Source: an uncultured Candidatus Saccharibacteria bacterium
Lineage (GTDB): Bacteria; Patescibacteriota; Saccharimonadia; Saccharimonadales; Saccharimonadaceae
Length of the DNA stretch: 53,769 nt
Assembly (NCBI GenBank): GCA_946804195.1
Contig: CAMPEU010000014.1
Coordinates: 1-53,769 of the forward strand
Reading direction: 5' to 3'
The notes below the pieces were generated by a model, which was given only the letters and a program-made list of their open reading frames with translations, was not told the DNA's origin and did no database searches. The position numbers were made by a program, and so were the translations under genes. Below are positions 34,205 to 41,756 of this stretch, one piece after another. How positions within the stretch are numbered: the stretch's first letter is position 1; the number at the start of each line of letters is the position of its first letter.

Positions 34205-34627
34205 TTATGCAGCGATAAGGCCGATAACCACCGACATGAGTAGAATGGTTGTTATTTCATAGAGTACGTTGATGTTCGTAGCTATATTGGAGCGTTTTTC
34301 GAACGTGTCATGCATGAGAAGTGTCATACCCACGACAGGTATACTGACGAATAGGCCGGTGCGGAATGCATTAAACAAAAAACTCTGATCGGTGTAAAAA
34401 GAATTTGCAAAGTAGGCTAGGCTAAATAGCGTAAATGACAGAAACAGGGCACGCAAAATTGTAATAAACATTGCTTTGCCTTGATCAGTTTCTGTATCTT
34501 TTTGTTTCAGACCGGCGGATTTCATCCACTTAGCGCCAAATACTTTTGGGTGATACCACAACATACCGCTAATCATCGCTGTCGCTGCACCTGCTAGAAT
34601 TGCTACCCAGTTAAAGTCAATTTCCAT
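34205..34627 (-). CDS. DUF1761 family membrane protein
   Basis: A 140-residue protein with four predicted helices. The family pattern NWVAILAGAATAMISGMLWY-HPKVFGAKW at the N-terminus and the remaining helices fit DUF1761. Its role is unknown. GGGAG lies 7 nt before ATG and a CATAAT box further up gives a short leader. The gene is convergent with the PE-PPE gene, whose terminator separates them. Confidence 0.85.
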   Translation of the reverse strand: MEIDFNWVAILAGAATAMISGMLWYHPKVFGAKWMKSAGLKQKDTETDQGKAMFITILRALFLSFTLFSLAYFANSFYTDQSFLFNAFRTGLFVSIPVVGMTLLMHDTFEKRSNIATNINVLYEITTILLMSVVIGLIAA

Positions 34628-34845
34628 ACGAATACTCCCTACTTATTATGCTTTAACTATACGCAATATCTTACCAATTGCAAAACTGTATACTGCTGGC
34701 TAGAATCGGGTCGGTCAATACAGCGGAAGCATAACAATGCGAGTAGGTAGAATCGAATAAGCTGGGAGTTAGAGAGTTTAGCCTAATAGTGAAACTAGCA
34801 TCTTTTAAGTGTTATGTTTATAGCAAGTCATAGTACTATAGCTCT

Positions 34846-35406
34846 ATGTATATAAAAGCAAAACCAAGCTGGCAAATTATTGATGGTAAAATGATCTACG
34901 TTGATTCAGTAATGGAAGCAACAATTATTCGTCGATTAGTCAAGGACGGCTTTTCTAAAAAATGGCGACGGACGTTTAGCGGCGTAGCGGTTGGTAGTTC
35001 ACATTATCGACCAGACGCCGAGTTGAGTATTCTACACGATAATATGAATAGACGTGCGATTGTTGAGTTTAAGCCAAGAAGTGAAAAAGAGTTTAGACTC
35101 GACAGGAGGAAAGCAATGCTCGACTCATCGAAATACTACAAAGACGCTCTTTGTATGTTATATATCGAAACAGGAAGGAAGTGGTATTTCATAGAACCAG
35201 GTGGCACTCTCCAGCCCACAACGCAACCACTGCCAGGCGGCGTGCCAATTATCAAGCTCGGTCAACCGAAAGTCGCTATACCGGTCGTACTCTTATATGG
35301 ACAGATTTATCGCAGCCGACCACTAGCAGCCATTGGAACGATAACCGCCCATACGCTCGAGTTTGGTGTTAATACTATTTTCGGCAAGGCAAAGCGCAGA
35401 AGATAA
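34846..35406 (+). CDS. TnsA-like PD-(D/E)XK nuclease-fold protein
   Basis: The 186-residue protein has VDSVMEATIIRRLVKDGF (helix with conserved Glu), SHYRPDAELSI (Asp) and, 15 residues on, AIVEFKP (Glu-x-Lys). The E...PD...ExK spacing matches the TnsA N-terminal endonuclease subfamily of restriction-like folds. The C-terminal ~60 residues are more hydrophobic, with a basic end KAKRRR. No transposition genes (tnsB/tnsC) or methylase are nearby. It could be a solitary repair or defence nuclease, or a remnant. The gene is isolated, 218 bp after the DUF1761 gene, with a TACTAT-like box upstream. Confidence 0.65.
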   Translation: MYIKAKPSWQIIDGKMIYVDSVMEATIIRRLVKDGFSKKWRRTFSGVAVGSSHYRPDAELSILHDNMNRRAIVEFKPRSEKEFRLDRRKAMLDSSKYYKDALCMLYIETGRKWYFIEPGGTLQPTTQPLPGGVPIIKLGQPKVAIPVVLLYGQIYRSRPLAAIGTITAHTLEFGVNTIFGKAKRRR

Positions 35407-35467
35407 GGCTGAAAGTACATCACTACAGGATTGAACCCTGTAAAATTGAAAGATTGTATAATAACGA

Positions 35468-35572
35468 AATTGCGGGTGAAGAGACTCTAAACTCCCGATG
35501 CTTTGCATCGGGGTGATCTCGACTATTATTTTCGGATCGGTCGAGAGTTAGAGTCTCGAACAGCCAAGCCAA
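35468..35572 (-). repeat. tRNA-Gly-derived inverted element
   Basis: The left end (ATTGCGGGTGAAGAGACTCTAA) copies the 3' end of the downstream tRNA-Gly with changes. The right end holds the inverted T-arm copy (GAGAGTTAGAGTCTC) ending CCAAT. Between lie an 8-bp hairpin CCCGATGC-TTT-GCATCGGG and an AT-rich stretch. The layout equals that beside tRNA-Leu(GAG) and tRNA-Phe. No gene is present. Confidence 0.55.
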
Positions 35573-35608
35573 TATAAAAACCGGCACTATGGCCGGATTT
35601 TATATTGG
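35569..35608 (-). terminator. Terminator of tRNA-Gly
   Basis: CCAATATAAAA-CCGGC-ACTAT-GCCGG-TTTTATATTGG hairpin that begins within the encoded CCA, as for tRNA-Leu(GAG). Confidence 0.8.
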
Positions 35609-35681
35609 TGGGGGTGAAGAGACCCTAACTCTCAACCTCTTCCTTGGCAAGGAAGCGCTCTAACAACTGAGCTACACCCGC
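35606..35681 (-). tRNA. tRNA-Gly(GCC) with swapped 19-56 elbow pair
   Basis: Minus strand: anticodon stem-loop CTTCC-TTGCCAA-GGAAG (anticodon GCC), D-arm AGCTCAGTTGTTAGAGC, T-arm GAGAG-TTAGGGT-CTCTT. Position 19 is U instead of G and position 56 is A instead of C, so the elbow tertiary pair can still form as U-A. Acceptor pair 2-71 is C-C (GCGGGTG/CACCCCC). It has an encoded CCA and a good promoter. It may be a normal tRNA with relaxed elbow, a specialised one, or decaying. Confidence 0.85.
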
Positions 35682-35698
35682 GTAATTGGTACTGAGAT

Positions 35699-35727
35699 AT
35701 TGTACCTCAACAGTGGTCAAATTTCAA
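35699..35727 (-). promoter_or_regulatory. tRNA-Gly promoter
   Basis: On the minus strand TTGAAA, 17 bp, TACAAT. The spacer contains CCACTGTTGAGG, almost the same as in the tRNA-Phe promoter. The -10 ends 17 nt before the tRNA 5' end. Confidence 0.75.
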
Positions 35728-35736
35728 CCGTAAAGA

Positions 35737-35762
35737 AAAACACCCCCGTACGGAGTGTTTTG
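35737..35762. terminator. Hairpin upstream of pilin 4
   Basis: AAAACACCCCCGTACGGAGTGTTTT, an inverted repeat with A and T runs. No gene obviously ends here on either strand; it may insulate the tRNA-Gly promoter from read-through. The rest of 35763-35915 shows nothing recognisable. Confidence 0.5.
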
Positions 35763-35915
35763 TATTTGTTTGAGAGCGGTCAGAATTCTCAACCATTATT
35801 ATACATAAAAATGCCAAAAACACAAGCATGAGCAACTTTGGATAAAGGTGGCAAGAACCTTGCAGATCGCCCTCTCGAGGTGGTATGCTTATAAGCATGA
35901 ACGATATGGGGCATT

Positions 35916-36485
35916 ATGATAGACCCTAAAACAAATAAAACGTCAAAGCCATCTGGCTTCACTATCGTCGAGCTCCTCATCGTCGTTGTTGTCATTGGTA
36001 TACTCGCTGCCATTGTTACCGTTGCATATACTGGGATACAGCAGAGGGCAAACAATGTCGCAATCATTGATACGGCGTCTAAAACGCTAAAGGCAATTCA
36101 GGCATATCTTGCGGTAAATAGCTCATACCCCATTACCACATATGCGAATGCGTGCGTCACTACAGTGAGCGGTTGTGACAATCTAGGTTCTCCAGTTAGC
36201 GCATATGCGACGTTTGATACGAACATAGCTACGATTGCTACGCTATCACGGAGTATCCCGGGAATTGATGGCTTATATGTTTCCTGGCATACCAGCCATA
36301 ATTATAATGGCGAGCCTCAACCTTTACGATTGACATACTTTTTATTCGGTAACAATCAGCAATGTGGACTTAGTAGGGTAATGGCCTATACATGGCCGAC
36401 AGATGCTCCTTCTGCGACGGGATATACGGCGAACATTGGAGATAAGACTCGTTGCTGGATTAGTGTTCCCGGGCCAACCTCGTAG
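35916..36485 (+). CDS. Type IV pilin-like protein (pilin 4)
   Basis: ATG 35916 starts MIDPKTNKTSKPSG, a basic leader ending in Gly, then FTIVELLIVVVVIGILAAI with Glu5. The ~145-residue head carries Cys pairs (CVTTVSGC and two near the C-terminus). The spine is identical in protein to the other pilins but is coded with C-ending codons (for example CTCCTCATCGTCGTT), so it was not copied recently from them. It sits between tRNA-Gly and the tRNA-Phe array with no assembly genes near. Confidence 0.9.
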   Translation: MIDPKTNKTSKPSGFTIVELLIVVVVIGILAAIVTVAYTGIQQRANNVAIIDTASKTLKAIQAYLAVNSSYPITTYANACVTTVSGCDNLGSPVSAYATFDTNIATIATLSRSIPGIDGLYVSWHTSHNYNGEPQPLRLTYFLFGNNQQCGLSRVMAYTWPTDAPSATGYTANIGDKTRCWISVPGPTS

Positions 36486-36537
36486 GGCTTTTGGCAGTGG
36501 CAACTTTCTGAATAGCGAAAATAGCAAGATAAAGAAA

Positions 36538-36657
36538 AAATCTCACAAATTGCGAGATTCATTCTTTGGTGGCTCCTCCCGGACTCGAATCGGGGACAGA
36601 GCCTTCAGCTCAAAAAAATCGCTCTGAAAGCCTTGGCTTGAAGAGCCTTGTGTCCAA
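36538..36657 (-). repeat. tRNA-Phe-derived inverted element (3' half plus inverted anticodon-arm copy)
   Basis: At 36567-36612 a copy of the tRNA-Phe 3' half (anticodon stem to CCA) is present with a T-stem mismatch. At 36633-36655 the anticodon-variable region recurs inverted (GGCTTGAAGAGCCTTGTGTC). Read on the minus strand the two can pair at GGACA/TGTCC and GCTTTCAG/CTGAAGGC. The outer ends CTTTTGG/CCAAAG also pair. Its own terminator (ATCTCGC-AATTT-GTGAGAT-TTTTTC) follows at about 36538-36563. Confidence 0.6.
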
Positions 36658-36660
36658 AAG

Positions 36661-36687
36661 AAAAATACCCATCGCATGGATGAGTAT
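36661..36687 (-). terminator. Terminator of tRNA-Phe
   Basis: Minus strand ATACTCATC-CATGC-GATGGGTAT followed by T5, directly after the tRNA-Phe CCA. Confidence 0.8.
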
Positions 36688-36693
36688 CTTTCG

Positions 36694-36769
36694 TGGTGGC
36701 TCCTCCCGGACTCGAACCGGGGACACAAGGCTCTTCAAGCCTCTGCTCTACCAACTGAGCTAAAGAGCC
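36694..36769 (-). tRNA. tRNA-Phe(GAA)
   Basis: Acceptor GGCTCTT/AGGAGCC, anticodon loop TTGAAGA (GAA), D-loop AGTTGGTA with G18G19, T-arm CCCGG-TTCGAGT-CCGGG, encoded CCA. All canonical. It lies downstream of two 5'-half copies in the same predicted transcript. Confidence 0.96.
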
Positions 36770-36822
36770 GTATTGTTAGTACGCCGTAAACCGCTGATCA
36801 TTCACAATGACGGAAAGAGGCT

Positions 36823-36880
36823 TGCCTCTGCTCTACTATCTATGTCGGACGCCCCTTCGGGGACGATGAACTAAAGAGCC
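36823..36880 (-). pseudogene. tRNA-Phe 5'-half copy with D-loop insertion (copy A)
   Basis: Minus strand reads GGCTCTTTAGTTCA, then about 30 nt containing the hairpin CCCC-GAAG-GGGC, then GTAGAGCAGAGGC. This equals the tRNA-Phe 5' half with an insert exactly in the D-loop. It stops at the anticodon stem; the next bases form AGAGGC-AA-GCCTCT. No 3' half follows. Confidence 0.75.
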
Positions 36881-36916
36881 GTCATGTTAGTGAATTTGAT
36901 ATTAATGTATGGTCCG

Positions 36917-36964
36917 GCCTCTGCTCTACGATTAACTTACGTTTCACGCATGAGCTAAAGAGCC
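36917..36964 (-). pseudogene. tRNA-Phe 5'-half copy with D-loop insertion (copy B)
   Basis: Minus strand GGCTCTTTAGCTCA, a 21-nt insert starting TGCGTGAA, then GTAGAGCAGAGGC. The 5' flank GATCAACGGTTTACG..GTACCAACA is nearly that of the intact tRNA-Phe, so leader and half tRNA were duplicated together at the DNA level. Confidence 0.75.
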
Positions 36965-37006
36965 ATATTTTGTTGGTACATCGTAAACCGTTGATCCTAC
37001 CGAGCA

Positions 37007-37035
37007 ATTGTACCTTAACAGTGGTAGTTTTTCAA
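37007..37035 (-). promoter_or_regulatory. Promoter of the tRNA-Phe array
   Basis: Minus strand TTGAAA, 17 bp, TACAAT, with CCACTGTTAAGG in the spacer as in the tRNA-Gly promoter. The -35 abuts the spoVR stop codon. The transcript would run through copies B and A before tRNA-Phe. Confidence 0.75.
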
Positions 37036-38619
37036 CTATTCAACGATTTTTTTGGAAAGCTTTTTTCCGTCGTATGCGTAGACGAGCCGTTTATTCGATT
37101 CGCTATCGACTGTTTCTAGATGAAGTGGCCTCTGCCAGAGTGTATGAATGTAGGGGAGAGTTTTTCGAATGTACTCAGGATCGAGTGATCGTCCTTCGAA
37201 TTCGTGTCGCAAATATAATTCGCCACCATTGTTGTAGTCACCGTCGACTACAACAATATATGGAGTTCCGCTGTTGTTCATAGAATTTACCAGCTCTTCA
37301 CGAATATCTTGCCATCCGGTACTTTTGACGACTTGGAAAACATCTCCGTATGCATTCATGCGTTCTTCATAAACATACATATTCATGCGATCTGCAACGA
37401 TTTTGTTAAAGTAGTTTCTGATAAATGATTGGTCGTCGTTGTGAATCATGACATCGCGAAGTATTGGCGTCGCCGGGCTATCTTTTAACTCGCCCTCGAA
37501 GCGTGGAGGGACCGGAACGTTTTCTTTTTCTAGCCATTGTTTTTCGCTATCAGTCAGGTTGCCATTGTGGTAATCTTCCAAATATTCATAGATTGTCATA
37601 CCTAGATAATACGGATTCAGTGATTGCCTACCAGGAGCAACAACGCTCGAATGAACGAGCCACCATGATTCGTTTTCTTTATCCGATATCAAATCGCGGT
37701 CGCCCATTTCTCGCATGATTCGTTTATGCCAATACGAAGCCCAGCCTTCATTCATGATTTTTGTGCGTCGCTGAGGGTAGAAATACAAGGATTGGCCACG
37801 CACTATATTGATGACATCGCGTTGCCACTCTTCTAAATACGGAGCGTGATTCCTGATAAATCCTAAAACATCGCGATCTGGACTAGGCGGGATGGGGGGA
37901 GCGATTTTATCACTAGGTTTGGCTGTCACTTCGTTTTGCGGACCAAACATGTCATCAAATTCGTTGGGCTTTTTTTGCTGTGGTTTTTGACTGCGTATGG
38001 CTTGGTCTCGCCAGATCTTCAGCTCTTCCGCCTTTGAGAGACGAAGGGGCATATAGGGATCGACGTGTTCTTCTATGGCTAATGTTGCATCGAGGAACTG
38101 CTCAACTGCCAGCTTGCCTTCTTTTTCTTCGTAGCCACGGATACGTTCAGCATCTCGGGCAGCCGATTCTGGCATGTCTCGACGGGTACCAGCAAACAAC
38201 TGATTATTTTTAAAGAAGTCGGTATGGCCCAGTACGTGAGCCATCACGAATTTGTTTTCGATAGGGGGGTTATTTTCTAAAAGAAATGCCTGAGAAGGAT
38301 TACTGTTAATCACTAGTTCGTATATTTTTGACAAACCATGATCGTACATCGTTTTTAGCTGGCGATATTGCCTGCCAAATGTCCAGTGCGTAAACCTACC
38401 CGGTATGCCGTACGAGCCCAACTGGTTGATGATATTAGGTGGGGCGATTTCGAAATGAGTTGGAAATGGATCCAGGTGGAATTCATGGGCGATGTCCCAG
38501 ATATTTTCGAGCGCTTCATCGAGCTCCCTATCTTCGTCCTCGTATTCATAATGAGGAACGGGAGCTTCTTGTTCCGGGTCTTGGTATTCGTGATTGGATG
38601 GGAATGATTCTTTGCTCAT
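37036..38619 (-). CDS. SpoVR/YcgB family protein
   Basis: The 527-residue protein matches SpoVR along its length: IWDIAHEFHLDPFPTHFEIAPPNII at the N-terminus, YDHGLSKIYELVINSNPSQAFLLENN, GHTDFFKNN, a central RRTKIMNEGWASYWHKRIM, and LNPYYLGMTIYEYLED. The family accompanies prkA and the DUF444 gene in many bacteria and was named for a cortex defect in Bacillus; its biochemistry is unclear. It is third in the prkA-DUF444-spoVR operon, 5 bp after the DUF444 stop. The first ~35 residues are an acidic tail. Confidence 0.95.
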   Translation of the reverse strand: MSKESFPSNHEYQDPEQEAPVPHYEYEDEDRELDEALENIWDIAHEFHLDPFPTHFEIAPPNIINQLGSYGIPGRFTHWTFGRQYRQLKTMYDHGLSKIYELVINSNPSQAFLLENNPPIENKFVMAHVLGHTDFFKNNQLFAGTRRDMPESAARDAERIRGYEEKEGKLAVEQFLDATLAIEEHVDPYMPLRLSKAEELKIWRDQAIRSQKPQQKKPNEFDDMFGPQNEVTAKPSDKIAPPIPPSPDRDVLGFIRNHAPYLEEWQRDVINIVRGQSLYFYPQRRTKIMNEGWASYWHKRIMREMGDRDLISDKENESWWLVHSSVVAPGRQSLNPYYLGMTIYEYLEDYHNGNLTDSEKQWLEKENVPVPPRFEGELKDSPATPILRDVMIHNDDQSFIRNYFNKIVADRMNMYVYEERMNAYGDVFQVVKSTGWQDIREELVNSMNNSGTPYIVVVDGDYNNGGELYLRHEFEGRSLDPEYIRKTLPYIHTLWQRPLHLETVDSESNKRLVYAYDGKKLSKKIVE

Positions 38620-38624
38620 ATTGA

Positions 38625-39782
38625 TTAATCTATTTGTTCCTTGGGATTAAATACTTTCTTGAGTGCTGACAATACTTCCTGCTTTTCATTTATGACTATA
38701 CCCTTGAAGCGTGGGTCATGAATTTTGCTTTCATAATCGTTGAGCAGTTGGCTACGTCCGTGCAGGCCAATTTGTACATAGGCATATTGGCTAACGTCTC
38801 TGTCCAATAATCCTTGGACTAAATCAACACATTTTTCATTGTCATTAGAAAAGTTGTCACCATCCGAAAAGTGCAGGGGATAGATGTTGTATCTGTCGGG
38901 AGGGTAGCGCTCATCAATGATATCCAGCGCTAATTGGTTCGCGGACGAACATTTCGTACCTCCGCCCATACCGCGTTTAAAAAACTGTTCCTCTGTTGAT
39001 TCGCTTGCTTCGGTATCGTGGGTGATAAATACTATATCGACATTGGGATATTTAGAACGCAGGAATCCCACGGTCCACCAACAGAAGGCACGGGTAATGT
39101 ATTTCTCGAATTCGCCCATCGAACCCGATATGTCCGCCATCGCAATAACGACTGCGCTGTTTTCGGGCTGCCTCTCGTTCTCCCATGTCCGTACCCGAAA
39201 ATCCTCTGGCGAAATATTACCAATCTCGGCTTTGCCGGTTTCTATAGCGTTTCTCATCATGTTCTGCATGACAGTGCGGGCGAGGTCGAGATTGTTTGCG
39301 CTTCTGTTTTTGCGTACGTCATTAAATACCGCACGATCTGACTCGATTTCCTGGGCACCTTTTGGTTTGATCCTTGGCAGACCGAGGTCGGCGAACACCA
39401 TAGCTTGAATCTCTTCAATAGAAAGTTCAGTTTCGTAGTATTCTTCACCGGGCTGATCTCCCGCTTCGCCGTCTTCACCGGGCTGCGGTTTTTTGCCAAC
39501 GACGTCGCCGGGTTTTTCTGAACCATCACCAGAGCCGACGCCTTCTTGTGGTTGCCCATAGCGAAAACGCGGTAGCTCAAGTGAGCGCATCGGTACTTTG
39601 ATCGTTTTTTTGCTATGCGGATCTGCGGTAATAATCGTACCGTCGCTGACGAGGTTTTCGAGGTTATCTTTGATCGATTCCTTTACCTTTTCATTATGAC
39701 GCGCTTCATCTTGTGCCCCTCTTCGGTCAAATGACCAATCTTGTCGAGAGACTGAAGTGTACCAATTTTTGGGTGTTTCCAT
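38625..39782 (-). CDS. DUF444 family VWA-like protein (YeaH/YhbH)
   Basis: ATG 39782 (METPKNWYTSVSRQDWSFDRRG) fits the family N-terminus better than the GTG 10 codons earlier. The domain order is typical: the basic SVSRQDW head, LPRFRYG followed by a Gly/acidic linker, then a von Willebrand A-like half with MADISGSMGEFEK (MIDAS-like DxSxS), FITHDTEA and GGGTKCSSA. YeaH partners the kinase PrkA/YeaG in stress and starvation responses. It is the middle gene of the operon, 60 bp after prkA. Confidence 0.94.
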   Translation of the reverse strand: METPKNWYTSVSRQDWSFDRRGAQDEARHNEKVKESIKDNLENLVSDGTIITADPHSKKTIKVPMRSLELPRFRYGQPQEGVGSGDGSEKPGDVVGKKPQPGEDGEAGDQPGEEYYETELSIEEIQAMVFADLGLPRIKPKGAQEIESDRAVFNDVRKNRSANNLDLARTVMQNMMRNAIETGKAEIGNISPEDFRVRTWENERQPENSAVVIAMADISGSMGEFEKYITRAFCWWTVGFLRSKYPNVDIVFITHDTEASESTEEQFFKRGMGGGTKCSSANQLALDIIDERYPPDRYNIYPLHFSDGDNFSNDNEKCVDLVQGLLDRDVSQYAYVQIGLHGRSQLLNDYESKIHDPRFKGIVINEKQEVLSALKKVFNPKEQID

Positions 39783-39842
39783 CGTATTACCATTTAGCCT
39801 TGCTGTTTCCACCCTTTGCTACGGTGGACTACATTATTATGC

Positions 39843-41756
39843 TTAAGAACGACTCAGTAGGGTGCCAACGTATCGGATGAGTTCATTGGCACAGTGAGGA
39901 CAATAGCCTCGTTCTTCGACAAGAGTTCGTTCGACGCCTTTTATGCGCTCTTTTTGATCTTCGTCTGGAACTTTTGAGCTGGTTGTCAATTTGACCATAT
40001 CTTTGAGGTCGGCAAATAATTTCTTTTCGATTGCTTCTTTTAGCCGTGGGTGTGATGTGTAGTCGAAGGTTCCGCCACGTCTGTATGTTGTTGCCATGCG
40101 CATCAGCAGTTCACTTCTAAACTCTTTTTTGCCGTTATCGTTAACGCCAATTTGTTCTTCGATACTGCGCATTAGTTGCTCGTCTGGTGCGAATTCTTCG
40201 TCTGTAATTGGATCGAGGATTTTTGATTTATTACAAAATGCTTCGACGTTGTTTAGGTAATTACTACAAAGGCTCTTTGCTGTTTCTTCGTATGAATAGA
40301 CAAATGCACTTTGGATTTCTTTCTTTGCGGCATCATCGAATGCTTCCTTTACGGTAGCCAAGTCGGCTATTAGTGCTTCCTTGTCATTATCTTTCATGTC
40401 GCGAGTATGTGGGTGATAGTCCAAGTTATCGCGGAGTGCGCGGATAGTATCAACCGGAGTTAAGCAGGCACGATCTTGTTTGATGAGTGCCGTCGACAAT
40501 GAGTCGATGATGTAGCGTGGTGAAATGCCTGACATACCTTCGTTGCTATTTTCATCTTGCAGTTCTTTGATGTCTCGTTGGGTGAGGCCATCGGTTTCTT
40601 GACCGTCATAAATCTTTAGTTTTTGCATCTTGCTGTATTTCTTTGATGGACCCAGTCGTGAGAGGACCGAGAATGTAGCGGCTGTTTCTAGTGTGTGTGG
40701 GTTGATATGTATCTTTGATTTTTTAACGAGTTCGCTTTGACCGATGAGCTTTTCGTGGATTTTTCGTTCATCTGAAATTCGTAGAGTGTAGGGCACTGGG
40801 ATTACGACCATACGGTCACGAAGTGCTTCGTTCTTTGGATTCTGCACGTAGCTCATATATTCAGTGAGGTTGGTATGTGCGAGGATTACCTCGTCGGCAG
40901 ATATATTCGGGAACCTTGGAGCCTTGATCACTCTGTCTTGGCTGAGGTCGAGGAGTGTATACAGGAATCGTTCATCGGATTTGAGCATCTCGACGAACTC
41001 CATAACTCCGCGGTTTGCTACGTTGAGCTCCCCGTCAAATCTGTAGGCCCTAGGGTCTGATGCCGAGCCGAATTCTCCTAATTTTGATAGATCAACACTT
41101 CCGACAAGTTCTGTGATGTCTTGGGATTTTGGATCTGATGGCTTGAATGTACCGATACCAATTCTGTCTTGTTCGGAAAGTGAGATGCGCTTGATTTGCA
41201 CATTTTTCAATGCTTCTGAGGTTATGTTATCGCCGCCATAATTTGCTTCACAATGAGGGCATAGGTTGCCTTCGATATTTATGCCATACTCTTCGAGTCC
41301 CGGACGTAATCCTTTGGGAATAAGGTGGAGTGGCTCTTCTTGCATTGGACAATCCTCGATTGCATACATAGCCCCTTCGTCAGTTCTTGTGTATTCTTCG
41401 ATGCCACGCTTCGTGCCATTGACGAGCGTTGACTTACCGCTACCCGGAGGACCTACTAATAGAATTATACGTTTACCGAGCTCTAGTCCTTCGGCGCCTG
41501 CATGTAGGATATCAAGAAATCGATTTGTTGCTTTCTCGGCACCGAATAGTGCGTTTGAGCCTGTTGTAAAAAAATCAGGACGTGACGTAACCGCGTTGTA
41601 GGCAGTTTGCTGTGATGTCCTCGATATTGAAGGGTTTTCTATAACCATATCTACATATTGGTTAAAGTTTCCTTTCCATTTTAATCGTTCCTGGTCCTTG
41701 CTGTAGCGCTCAAATTGCCCGAATACGTTGTTTTCTTTTCCCCGTTCACCCGACAT
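39843..41756 (-). CDS. prkA: PrkA-type AAA+ serine protein kinase
   Basis: The start is ATG 41756 (MSGERGKENNVFGQF) with GGAGGG 5 nt upstream; the track ORF is longer. An AAA+ ATPase domain (about 1-370) with Walker A LLVGPPGSGKSTLVNG is followed by the PrkA C-terminal kinase-like domain. Two CPHC motifs (NLCPHCEANYGG and YCPHCANELI) may bind a metal. PrkA/YeaG links nutrient stress to phosphorylation, and in some species acts as a Lon-like protease. First gene of a conserved three-gene module; divergent from lemA. Confidence 0.95.
   Translation of the reverse strand: MSGERGKENNVFGQFERYSKDQERLKWKGNFNQYVDMVIENPSISRTSQQTAYNAVTSRPDFFTTGSNALFGAEKATNRFLDILHAGAEGLELGKRIILLVGPPGSGKSTLVNGTKRGIEEYTRTDEGAMYAIEDCPMQEEPLHLIPKGLRPGLEEYGINIEGNLCPHCEANYGGDNITSEALKNVQIKRISLSEQDRIGIGTFKPSDPKSQDITELVGSVDLSKLGEFGSASDPRAYRFDGELNVANRGVMEFVEMLKSDERFLYTLLDLSQDRVIKAPRFPNISADEVILAHTNLTEYMSYVQNPKNEALRDRMVVIPVPYTLRISDERKIHEKLIGQSELVKKSKIHINPHTLETAATFSVLSRLGPSKKYSKMQKLKIYDGQETDGLTQRDIKELQDENSNEGMSGISPRYIIDSLSTALIKQDRACLTPVDTIRALRDNLDYHPHTRDMKDNDKEALIADLATVKEAFDDAAKKEIQSAFVYSYEETAKSLCSNYLNNVEAFCNKSKILDPITDEEFAPDEQLMRSIEEQIGVNDNGKKEFRSELLMRMATTYRRGGTFDYTSHPRLKEAIEKKLFADLKDMVKLTTSSKVPDEDQKERIKGVERTLVEERGYCPHCANELIRYVGTLLSRS

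Noticed and set aside
36566-36660. tmRNA or a second functional tRNA downstream of tRNA-Phe
   Set aside because: The 3' half has an acceptor-like and T-arm sequence but no proper D or anticodon arm and no tag-coding frame; it is far too short for tmRNA.
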